Source of the DNA: Discostella pseudostelligera
Taxonomy: Eukaryota; Bacillariophyta; Thalassiosirophyceae; Thalassiosirales; Thalassiosiraceae
Length of the DNA: 34,810 nucleotides
Direction: 5' to 3'
Assembly: GCA_036940085.1 (NCBI GenBank)
Contig: JALLBK010000054.1
Coordinates: 1 to 34,810 of the forward strand
Part shown: one piece after another, positions 1 to 8,169 of the stretch
Layout of the letters: the number at the start of each line of letters is the position of its first letter
Numbering within the stretch: position 1 is the first letter of the stretch
Translations under genes and position numbers: made by a program
The notes under the pieces: model-generated
Told to the model about the DNA's origin: nothing
Database searches by the model: none
The model's input: the letters and a program-made list of their open reading frames with translations, nothing else

Positions 1-125
1 GGTGTCTTACACCATGGTGTGATTGATGGTGGATGGGGATGGTGATGCCGATGCCGATGGTAGATGGGAGGAAGATATCGTAGGTGGGGACGTGGTGGTG
101 ATGGGGTCGGCGAGCTTCCCGCCAT
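1..125 (-). other. Possible 5' end of a divergent gene leaving the window
   Basis: On the minus strand an ATG at 125 opens a frame of about 41 codons that is still open at the window edge. The predicted peptide is very rich in Pro and His and looks low-complexity. The ATG lies inside a TTCCCGCCAT box (read on the plus strand), so it may simply be promoter sequence of the gene at 454. No family is recognisable. Confidence 0.2.
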
Positions 126-127
126 AG
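116..127. promoter_or_regulatory. E2F-like box
   Basis: TTCCCGCCATAG is one copy of a box found repeatedly upstream of genes in this window. It lies about 330 bp upstream of the start at 454 and resembles the core of E2F/DP sites (TTTCCCGC). The rest of 128-453 shows no gene; it has short ATG-rich repeats around 282-335 that would form a tiny upstream frame ending in TGA. Confidence 0.4.
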
Positions 128-453
128 TGACAGTGGGCTGCGACGACGGACGGACGGTCCATTAAGATCCAAGATCTTTGTGCCTGCCTCCGGAAGAAGT
201 TTCAAGCTAGAGGTTCAAGAGCGCTCTCTCACTCTCACGATCTTTGATCTTTGCAAGTTGCAAGGCATCTTAAATCTTAACGATGGCAGTGGCAATGGCA
301 ATGGCCATGACCATGACGATGGCGAATTGACGAAGGACGACGTAGAAACAACTGAGCAGTAACTAACTCGCCCAACATACCTACTTGTTCGATTAGACAG
401 CTGAACTCCGTGGCGTTCCCAGACGAATCTCTCGACACCAAAACAAATTGAGG

Positions 454-885
454 ATGAAGTCTTTATGTCACCTTTACCTTTACGTCGTGGTCATGCTCTT
501 CGCGGCCTTGTCGGCGGCAACGGCGTTTCAAGTCTGCCCGCAAAATAATAATAATCTTGTCGTGTCTCGTCGTGTGATGGAGCCACTGAGATCAGCATCC
601 GAGCTAAGTCCAATCGATGAAATGTGCATCGAAAACGTTGCTGAGTTCTGCCTCCATGAATCATGCGATGTTGAAGAGTATGAGGCGCTCATTAATCAGT
701 TGGAAGAGCAAAAGACACATTTCATTAAACACGTTGCCAACGTCGAAAGTCTGCTGCTACGTCTCAAGGATTTGAATCATCCGGAGCATGATGCGAATGA
801 GGTAAAGGTTCTCATTGAGAATATCAAGAATACATTGAGTAATCCTCCATCTACAACAACCAATTCAGAAGTAAAAGTTCAGTGA
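454..885 (+). CDS. Small protein with putative plastid presequence, unknown function
   Basis: This is a 143-residue protein. Residues 1-25 form a signal peptide (Lys, then a Leu/Val/Ala-rich core) ending AATAFQ, so Phe would be at +1 after cleavage. That is the ASAFAP-like plastid import signature of diatoms. The mature part has a Cys cluster (IDEMCIENVAEFCLHESC, spacing C-x7-C-x4-C), then an amphipathic, probably coiled-coil helix rich in Glu, Lys and Leu, and a Thr/Pro-rich tail. I do not recognise the family. The ATG at 454 is chosen because it directly precedes the signal peptide. It is convergent with the superoxide dismutase gene, and 886-1226 between them holds nothing recognisable. 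Confidence 0.72.
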   Translation: MKSLCHLYLYVVVMLFAALSAATAFQVCPQNNNNLVVSRRVMEPLRSASELSPIDEMCIENVAEFCLHESCDVEEYEALINQLEEQKTHFIKHVANVESLLLRLKDLNHPEHDANEVKVLIENIKNTLSNPPSTTTNSEVKVQ

Positions 886-1226
886 TGCTGTGAAGTGGAG
901 AATTGTTCTACACTCTGCACTCTACACTGAATCGATGTCATGTCTACCTGAATGTGAGTGCATGCTACTTGATTGACACATGAATACCACGTTGTCATTC
1001 CGATCGGAATGTGAATATTATACATGAGACATGAGTTCTAATGAGTTGCTAGTTTCTGTGTGACTACAAGATCGATTGGACAATTGACAAAAATTGGGTT
1101 ACGATTCTTTACACTTAAGAAAGAACAGTGCAGTGGTCAAACTATACGTATCATCCTTCGTGTGTATGGCAGTACATTGTAACCAATACTTAAATGGGGT
1201 TTCTGACCACGTAAACAACGATCCAT

Positions 1227-2290
1227 CTACCCTCGCACTGGAACTCCGGCCTTGTTCTCCATTGCATAGGCAAAGTTCTCAGACACTTTGTTCCAATTCA
1301 CAACATCCCACCAGTTCGAAACGTACACAGTCCTTAGATTTTGGTACTTGAGGTAGTACGCATGCTCCCAAACATCAAGGCCAAGGATAGGGTACATTAC
1401 CTCGTCAAGCACGCCTTTCATAAGAGGATTGTCCTGGTTGGCCGTTCCAACGAGCTTCAACTCCTCATTATCAGTGACGCAGATCCACACCCATCCCGAA
1501 CCGAAGAGCGCGCCAGGTGCTGCGCGTGCCTCGAATGCGGCCTTCATCGCACTGAACGATCCAAAGTATTGGATAATCGCCGCCTCAAGCTCCGCACTAG
1601 GCTTCGTATTCTTCGCCTCCTCAGGTGGAGCCATTTCGTCCCAGAAGAAGGCATGGTTGTAGTGCCCCCCTCCGTTGTTACGGACGGCGGACCCCGCCTC
1701 GAGGGCATTGAGTTGGAGGTCAAGGATATCCACTTTGGGTTTCCCTTCCAATGCCTTGTTGATGTTTGCGACATACGTTGCATGGTGTTTGTCATGATGA
1801 AACTCCATAGTGGTTGCATCGATGAAAGGTTGAAGAGCTTTGAACTTATACTTGAGGTCGGGCAAGATGTAAGATGTGGGTTTCCCAGTCGGTGATTGCG
1901 TCGGTTTATGCGTTGGCTTCTTCGTCGTCGCCCGGAGCATTTTCCTTGCTTTCGTCATGTTGCCACTCACTTTCTCCGTATCCGACCTCGCGAGACCAGA
2001 AGTGGCTCCTTTCAGCTCAGACAATGCATCCTGTTCTGAATCTTGAATATGAAGATTAGCTCCAACCTGCATGGAATGGAGAGGGAGCCGTGAGGGTCGA
2101 ATTTGCGACATGTAGTGGATGTCGAGTAGATTCGATAGAAAAGGATATGCGAAATGCGGAGTAGGAGGCGGCGAGTTCTTCATTCTTAAGGAACATGTGA
2201 ATGTCTACTCACTGATTTGACCACACAACTCCCAACAAGAATAGCCAAGCAAAGTATCGCGGTAGTTCCTTTGGGACAATACATCATCAT
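1227..2290 (-). CDS. Secreted Mn-type superoxide dismutase with PT-repeat linker
   Basis: The gene has two exons: 2290-2213 (26 codons) and 2066-1227. The intron 2212-2067 has a GTGAGT donor and a TGCAG acceptor in phase 0, giving 305 aa. Exon 1 encodes MMMYCPKG followed by a hydrophobic signal peptide. Residues 75-92 carry a PT repeat (KKPTHKPTQSPTGKPTSY), typical of diatom secreted and cell-wall proteins. The Fe/Mn-SOD domain runs from about residue 93 to the end and shows FHHDKHHATYV, NNGGGHYNHAFFW and DVWEHAYYLKYQN, which contain the metal-binding His and Asp residues. GGGHxNH together with the later NQDNPL (Gln in the C-terminal half) points to the Mn type. It catalyses superoxide to peroxide plus oxygen. 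Lack of an ASAFAP Phe and presence of the PT linker suggest the cell surface or endomembrane, not the plastid (inference). Confidence 0.9.
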
Positions 2291-2681
2291 CTTGCTGTTA
2301 CAGTATCTTGCGCAGGCGATGGAAGTCCTTTTTACTTTTAATGGCACTGCTCTCGGAACCTGCGACTCTCATAAGCAAGATCAATTATTATCTACAGTTG
2401 CCATGCCACATTCACACGGTTGGCGTACGAGATAATCATGATTCATGACGTTGGTGCACACCAATTCCAGCCTGCGACTTGGAGTAACGAATCGCGGGAA
2501 AGGTGCTCCTCTATCTCACTGAAGAGAAAATAAAAAAGTAGGATCTAGAGACGATGGTTGCTGTGTTGCTGCGTCTACATTAGAACTAACTTGACCACTC
2601 ACATGCAGAAGCAAACTCGTCGGGCAAACATCGCGAGCTCGACGACGGTCGGTGATGAAGAGTACAAATTATTTGTGGTAT

Positions 2682-2707
2682 CTAGTGGTCACCCTGAGAC
2701 GCTATAT
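2682..2707 (+). repeat. Left terminal inverted repeat with CTAG flank
   Basis: CTAG (2682-2685) is followed by the 22-bp end 2686-2707, beginning TGGTCACCCTGAGACGC. It matches the reverse complement of 5357-5378 exactly. CTAG is itself palindromic, so it could be a 4-bp target duplication or part of a 26-bp inverted repeat. Confidence 0.9.
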
Positions 2708-2871
2708 GGCTATATATAGCGCGCGTCTCTACAAGTTCCTACGTAGAAGACTGGTACATTGAAATAATCAGCTATATGCGCTATATGTCAATTTTCCACG
2801 TGAGATTCATGTAGGAGCTAGTACAAAATACTACTCGCAGTCATTACTAGCAAAATGTAACAGAGACCATT

Positions 2872-2927
2872 ATTTTGCATGCACTGCACCACCAATTGGT
2901 ATTTGTTTGACGTGGCTGATACTGTCG
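2872..2927 (-). repeat. 56-bp exact direct repeat, copy A
   Basis: Identical over 56 bp to 4403-4458. On the minus strand it encodes RQYQPRQTNTNWWCSACK of the transposase C-terminal Cys finger. Here the finger retains the upstream CFIC pair, so this is probably the original position. Confidence 0.9.
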
Positions 2928-4402
2928 GCAAATAAAACATGTCATCACGTATCCCCTCCCTGAGTGTTTCCCATTATTGGGTCGAGCTGTCTCTCCAAAT
3001 GCATTAGTTATCCTCAACAACATCTGCAGCTGTCCTCCAATAAATCGCCGTTGTTGAATTTCTTGTCGCGGGTTGTTCTGACTGTAGTACCTCATCTCCG
3101 GCTTGCGTAATCCCCTGCCGATCAAATTTGCCATTGATCTAACCTGTAAAAATTGTGGTCGCTCATCATCAGCATTCATCCAATTAAACGCTGACCCTCC
3201 GCTTCGCTGATTCCTATCCCACCGATGCAAGTCAACAACACTGATTCCAATTAGTGTTGTCACAAGCCTGAACCATGGATTTTTTGTTGGCCAACAATCT
3301 TCAAGGCTTAGAATACCTTGCCTGTATAAGAATGAAGTCAGTAGCGGTCAGAATAATGTTAGAATACCGGAATAAAATAATAATAAACACAAAATGAGTA
3401 CCTGTCCTTGTTGTGATTATCAATCAATGGGCATAATTCAAAATAGAAGTGAGCAATAGATGGGCGCGGGAGTTCTCTGAATGTAACATTACCGGATTCG
3501 TCTACAAAATGTGTGCGGTAGGGGGTTTCATGTTGCACGGTTGTACCACATGAAGACACAAAGCACATTCTGCTTGATAATAAATGTTGAGAAGATACCA
3601 AACTTTTTGAACAATTCAACAACACATGGCACAGAACCAAACCATGCATCACCGCCAACCCATCCTCCCTGTGCTACTGCTGCGGACTCGCACTGGCGTA
3701 AACACTCTGCAACATGGGCCATGATTGGTTCCTTCTGCGGCATGCTTGACACATCATACGTATATTTCTTTTCCCTCTGTTCATCTGACCCTTGAACAAC
3801 ATCTTGCGTAACCATGATTCCAGTTATTGCCTCGACACCATTCTTGAACATGGTACCAAGCGGCTTCGGCTTCCGTGGTTCATATGTCAAATTAGGCAAC
3901 CCACCATACTGACTTGTCTTAGGCCGCCATGCAGACATAGACTCATCTAGCAACAAGTACACTGTATGAAGCAGATTGCGTTGCTTCTGATTGAATTCTT
4001 GCACCAAAGGCAAAAAACACTCCCACGGCACATGCTCGGAATACCACAGATGCTCGGGGCTCCATATCTGCGGAAATCCCAAGACAAATGCCCTGAAGTA
4101 TGTTCCTGGCAGGTATTGACCAAAATCGGCAGGTTGCTTGAAACCATTTGAGGTTGTACTCCACAGGTTTTCGATTCCATGCTCAACTTCTAGACTTGCC
4201 ACAATCACAAGCATCACACAAATCTTCAGCTATAGTTGGCAACGACAACGAAGAAAGAGTGAGATCAGACATAGATGGAAGAATTGCAATCCAAAATGAA
4301 CTCACAATATAATCGGGATCAGGATGGTCAGGCCGATGGAACCGAACATTTTCATTCACCCAGTATTTTGTGTGCCCAGAGCATCGAGGGTTTGACAAGT
4401 AC

Positions 4403-4458
4403 ATTTTGCATGCACTGCACCACCAATTGGTATTTGTTTGACGTGGCTGATACTGTCG
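4403..4458 (-). repeat. 56-bp exact direct repeat, copy B
   Basis: Second copy of the finger-coding segment, placed in the N-terminal half of the transposase where no finger is expected. The upstream Cys pair is degraded (ECLRRQYQ instead of CFICRQYQ), and the frame differs from the preceding N-terminal block. Confidence 0.9.
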
Positions 4459-5356
4459 CCGCAAGCACTCCCTCATCACTCATGTTCATAAAACTCTCCA
4501 GTGATAGAACCTTCTTTGACTTTCTTTTCTTATTCTTTGTCTTGATAGTTGAACCGCCAGCAGCTGCATCGTCATCATCCGAAGAATCTTGCAATACCAG
4601 GTCACAATCATCAGGCTCTATTTCTATATTCTCCAACTCAGCCAGAGCCTGATTCACCTTGTCCTGCCTGGGATCATATTGCGGCTCTTCTGATCCCGGA
4701 AGGAGTGTGCTGCATTGTTGTCGTGTCACCTTTAATGACTTTGCACCGTCTGGGAACAAATCATATTCAATGTGCCAACACCCCTTCCTTCCATCAGCTT
4801 TCATAACTGTGCCATAAAAACGAAAACCGTTGCCGACATTGTTAATTATCTCGTAGGCTGGATCACCTTGCTTCACGATCTTAATCAGTTTCGAGCGTTC
4901 AGAAAACACACGACAACCAACATTAATTCGTTGTACTCTATCCTTTATTGCAGCCACCACTTCTCCTTGCTTGTTGGACTTCTTCTTTGCTGTTGTCTTG
5001 GCGTTCACTTGATTTGCCGTGCTGATGGTGGATTACTCATGGTGGCAGACGAAGAATTATGCAATCCGTGTGCTGCCTCGCCGATATTCTGTGAGGTGCG
5101 CACAAAGATCTTTCATTCCTACGTAGAAATGGATACAGATTTCACGTAGAAAAATTGGATGATGGCCGGCATTCAATATCAATATCTCAGTCCATACCTG
5201 GAAGTTGACCAAAAGCTTTTGTTGGGTCGCCTCGTCTTGTTATTCAAAAGATTTCAGATATGGGGTGTTTGGTCTGAAAGTTGGCCAAAAAGATATTATG
5301 AGCTATTGAAAACAGTATAAATTCAGCTATATGAGATGCTATATACTAGACTTAAT

Positions 5357-5382
5357 ATATAGCGTCTCAGGGTGACCACTAG
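5357..5382 (-). repeat. Right terminal inverted repeat with CTAG flank
   Basis: 5357-5378 is the exact reverse complement of 2686-2707 and is followed by CTAG at 5379-5382. Just inside it, GAGATGCTATATA and TATATAGCGTCTC can pair to form a subterminal hairpin, mirroring the left end. Confidence 0.9.
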
Positions 5383-5472
5383 GAGGGCTCGTAGGAGTAC
5401 ATATTATGGTACTTGTTTTGGAGGCCGAAGGCGAGGTGGTTCGTAGATGATGATGATAGGTGGTGGTGGGCG

Positions 5473-5488
5473 AGCCGGCCGGCCGGCT
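5473..5488. repeat. 16-bp perfect GC palindrome
   Basis: AGCCGGCCGGCCGGCT reads the same on both strands. It lies between the transposon end and the E2F-like cluster. Its function is unknown. Confidence 0.8.
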
Positions 5489-5507
5489 GGCCGTCTCGTA
5501 TTACTTC

Positions 5508-5577
5508 TTCCCGCCAAAACCTAGGATCTTCCCGCCATTTCCCGCCAAAAATTAGAATGTTCACGTTCCCGCCAAAA
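5508..5577. promoter_or_regulatory. Four-fold E2F-like box cluster
   Basis: Four copies of TTCCCGCC followed by AAAA or ATTT lie within 70 bp (5508-5519, 5529-5540, 5538-5550, 5566-5577). They are about 300 bp upstream of the methyltransferase start. The remainder of 5578-5879 has no gene that I can support. Confidence 0.55.
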
Positions 5578-5879
5578 TAAATGAGCATTCAATACCGATG
5601 CGGCCGGTATGAGCGTGACAACATGACGATGACAATGAAGCGCTCTTGAGGGTTAAGGATATGATCTAGTAAGTAGGATACACAGCGCCTCACCATCCTC
5701 AAACGTCAACCTAAACAACATCAGAACCACCTAAGGCTCAGGTCTGAGGGTCTCGCCATTCGCCGGCCACCTTCCAAAGCCCCCTTCCCAGTCCTAGGAT
5801 TGTTGTTGTGGGGATCGATGTCGCCGTCGGGCAGCAGTCCAGGTCATAATCTTCAGACTTCTTTGGAATCGAACACAGT

Positions 5880-7550
5880 ATGCGGATATCAGCATTTGCC
5901 GCTGTATTCTTCATGATCATGACTTCCCTATCATCGCCAGAAGCCACAGACGAATGGAAGGTACCATTTGTTTACTATGCACCCCCGCATACATCATCAG
6001 ACCCAGACGATGCACATCATGATAACGAGAATAATTATAAACAACCCTCGTTTCGTGAGCTACAAACATCGCTGAGATATTATCGTGAAATGGCGGAGGG
6101 TGTTGTCAGGAAATTATCAATATCACACGAGGTGGCAAGACGGACTGAGCAAATACTTTTCCCCCATCATGATCACAGTACTTGTCGGTCTCCAGAAAGC
6201 ATGCAGTCACCATCGTTCTTATCATGTAGGCTGGAAGAAAGAATCACTAAAACAGCTATCTTACTGGCGAAGAATAGTCTTGTTCTGGAAAGGTTGTTAC
6301 GGCCATTTCTTGTCATCGTTGGGTATTCACCAATAGGTTCATCGTCGAAGTCATCAGAAAACTCGAACTTATTTGCCACATCGTCATCTACCAACACGCA
6401 ATTTACATTTCCACCATCAAACAATTACTCTCATAATCAACAAAAAAGCCCTGATCATTCTCTCGCGAGATACATCCCACCCTACAAGCCGAACCAAAGC
6501 AATATTGACCAGGATTTAGACGAAGCGACATATGACTCTGCTTCACACATTCCGACACATTTGGTACGAGATTGGACGGCATCGGGTAAAACCATTCGAG
6601 AAGACACACACAATTGGATACTCGATCAACTTTTTCGATTGCAGGAAAGTTGCAGTTCAATGGATACTGATCTCGAATTGGAACCATCGCATTGCACATC
6701 CACATTATCACCAGTATTGGTTCCAGGTGCCGGCATGGCTCGATTAGCATTCGATATTGCATTTGCTCGAGGAAGCAAAGATGAAACAAGCAATATGCTT
6801 GACTATCCATTTACTGTACAAGCAGTGGACAATTCCATTGTGATGGCTGCGGCAGCGTTTCATATCCTTCATTTCAACTACACCAATGCCATTGATAGAG
6901 AGCATTTGGAGGTATTCCCTTTTGTTGCCGATCCATGTACCAATGAAGTGAATTCTCAGTTAAGATGGGAGTCAGAAATATTTCCAGAAGATGACGTGCT
7001 GGAGCAATTCCGCCATCTGCATAATCAACAATCATCGAATCGACCGAATTTATCGTACGTCGTTGGAGATTTCGTCAGTGTTTATGCATCACCGAGAAGG
7101 CATGCCATGTTTGGCTCCATCGCTACATGTTTTTTCATCGACACTGCGACAAACATCTATGAATACATATTGACAATCCGCAATGCACTACGGGTTGGTG
7201 GGGTTTGGATTAACGTGGGTCCTGTGCAATGGAATCGCAACGCTCAATTACAACCATCTGTGGATGAATTGAAGGAGATTATTTCACTGGCTGGATTCAA
7301 AATCATGCATTGGGAAGTAAGCAACAAATTGTTGGCTTATCGTCATCCAAATGATATCCTAAATGGAACAAGATCTGAAGCATACAGGCCGTTGAAATTT
7401 GTAGCAGTACTTCAGCCGGACGATTGTGCACACGATGAAGTCAAAGCTACTGATGATGAGGATATTATTTCGTCCATGGAACAATTGCGACAAGCGACAG
7501 GACGGAGGTCAATATTCACTAGCACTAAAATGGATGAGATTACTTCTTGA
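5880..7550 (+). CDS. Carnosine N-methyltransferase (N2227) family protein
   Basis: This is a 556-residue protein of the N2227/CARNMT1 family, SAM-dependent methyltransferases that methylate carnosine in animals and yeast. Visible family motifs are HLVRDWTASG (about 228-237), the SAM-binding loop VLVPGAGMARLAFDIA (279-294), FTVQAVDNS, LSYVVGDF, ATCFFIDTATNIYEYI (about 416-431) and GGVWINVGP. The N-terminus, MRISAFAAVFFMIMTSLSS, is hydrophobic and could be a signal peptide, unusual because CARNMT1 is cytosolic or nuclear. A Ser/Asn/Gln-rich insert fills about 150-215. The substrate in this organism is unknown. The ATG at 5880 is the first in frame and sits about 300 bp after the E2F-like cluster. 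The gene is intronless. Confidence 0.85.
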   Translation: MRISAFAAVFFMIMTSLSSPEATDEWKVPFVYYAPPHTSSDPDDAHHDNENNYKQPSFRELQTSLRYYREMAEGVVRKLSISHEVARRTEQILFPHHDHSTCRSPESMQSPSFLSCRLEERITKTAILLAKNSLVLERLLRPFLVIVGYSPIGSSSKSSENSNLFATSSSTNTQFTFPPSNNYSHNQQKSPDHSLARYIPPYKPNQSNIDQDLDEATYDSASHIPTHLVRDWTASGKTIREDTHNWILDQLFRLQESCSSMDTDLELEPSHCTSTLSPVLVPGAGMARLAFDIAFARGSKDETSNMLDYPFTVQAVDNSIVMAAAAFHILHFNYTNAIDREHLEVFPFVADPCTNEVNSQLRWESEIFPEDDVLEQFRHLHNQQSSNRPNLSYVVGDFVSVYASPRRHAMFGSIATCFFIDTATNIYEYILTIRNALRVGGVWINVGPVQWNRNAQLQPSVDELKEIISLAGFKIMHWEVSNKLLAYRHPNDILNGTRSEAYRPLKFVAVLQPDDCAHDEVKATDDEDIISSMEQLRQATGRRSIFTSTKMDEITS

Positions 7551-7723
7551 TGATTTCACCTTGTTATTGAATATCAGGCTAAGCAATTCAAGTATTGGCG
7601 GCGCCAATACCTTCAAGAAACCACATTAACCACACAAAAACGAGGGTCAGTTGATCAAGCCTAACTCATCGTAGATTATTTGTCGTCTGCTGCTCTGCGC
7701 TGTAGTTGTACTGTCGAGATAGG

Positions 7724-7794
7724 ACACGTGGAAGTCGAACATGGCGCGTTCGAAAGATCACTTCCTTTACACGTGTCAGTGATTTGGCGGGAGA
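7724..7794. promoter_or_regulatory. G-box and E2F-like elements
   Basis: ACACGTGGAAGT (7724-7735), the palindrome-centred ACACGTGTCA (7769-7778) and TTTGGCGGGAGA (7783-7794) lie in the 620-bp gap upstream of the ankyrin gene. The same combination recurs elsewhere in the window. The rest of 7551-8169 holds no supportable gene. Confidence 0.5.
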
Positions 7795-8169
7795 CTGAAG
7801 ACTCGACCATTGGTCCTTTGTCTATTTTAGACCACTACGAAAAGTGTCACAGTAGATACTACAAATTCCTATTTACATCAGAAGAACGAGCGATGGTGAG
7901 AGAGTCATAATTAGTTAAGTACCCAGAGATGCGGAATTTTGCGAAGGAGTACGACGTGTAAGAGAGTATGTAAGGTAGTACTACGCAGCACGCAGCATCC
8001 GCATCCGCATCCACATCCATAATCCATATCGTACCGATACCGACCTTCAAACAACATAGTGGTTTGGTAGGTGCCGGCAAGCCAACAAACCAATAATAAT
8101 CTCTAATCCTGCTCTCGATGCCATCGGTGTGTGAACGCCGAAGGAGCGATAGGTCGGCAGCAGTGTAAG

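Larger units (their letters stand above)
2847..5008 (-). pseudogene. Degenerate piggyBac-like transposase gene
   Basis: In transcript order: an N-terminal block (5008-4480 region) with Lys-rich and acidic stretches and a GSEEPQYD motif; an exon ending DPDYI; an intron 4305-4230 (GTGAGT...TATAG, phase 0); and a DDE block starting LKICVMLVIVASLEVEHG (4229 on). The DDE block has the first catalytic Asp in LLLDESMSAWRPKT and the second in GGDAWFGS. The protein continues as CFVSSCGTT and LIDNHNKDR (probable third Asp), with an intron 3401-3322 (AG-GTACTC...ACAG-G) restoring KDRQGILSLEDCW. It ends in a Cys-rich finger, TNTNWWCSACK. Damage: a frameshift and apparent loss of tens of codons between STFIIKQN and CFVSSCGTT (about 3560-3600), a frame break near 4480 and a disrupted start region. 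It probably makes no functional transposase. Confidence 0.8.
2682..5382 (-). mobile_element. piggyBac-like (DDE_Tnp_1_7) DNA transposon, decayed copy
   Basis: A 2.7 kb element is bounded by perfect 22-bp inverted ends, each flanked outside by CTAG. It encodes on the minus strand a transposase of the piggyBac superfamily, now interrupted. It lies between the SOD gene and the methyltransferase gene, in what was probably their shared upstream region. Both ends also contain AT-rich subterminal palindromes ending in GAGACG/CGTCTC. Canonical piggyBac elements target TTAA, so the CTAG flank is unusual. Confidence 0.85.

Noticed and set aside
180..362. Short plus-strand frame upstream of the first gene
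   Set aside because: It lacks an ATG at its start and is ATG/GGC repeat-derived low complexity.
1341..1895. Open frame antisense to the superoxide dismutase
   Set aside because: It lies wholly opposite a strongly conserved SOD domain and has no recognisable motif.
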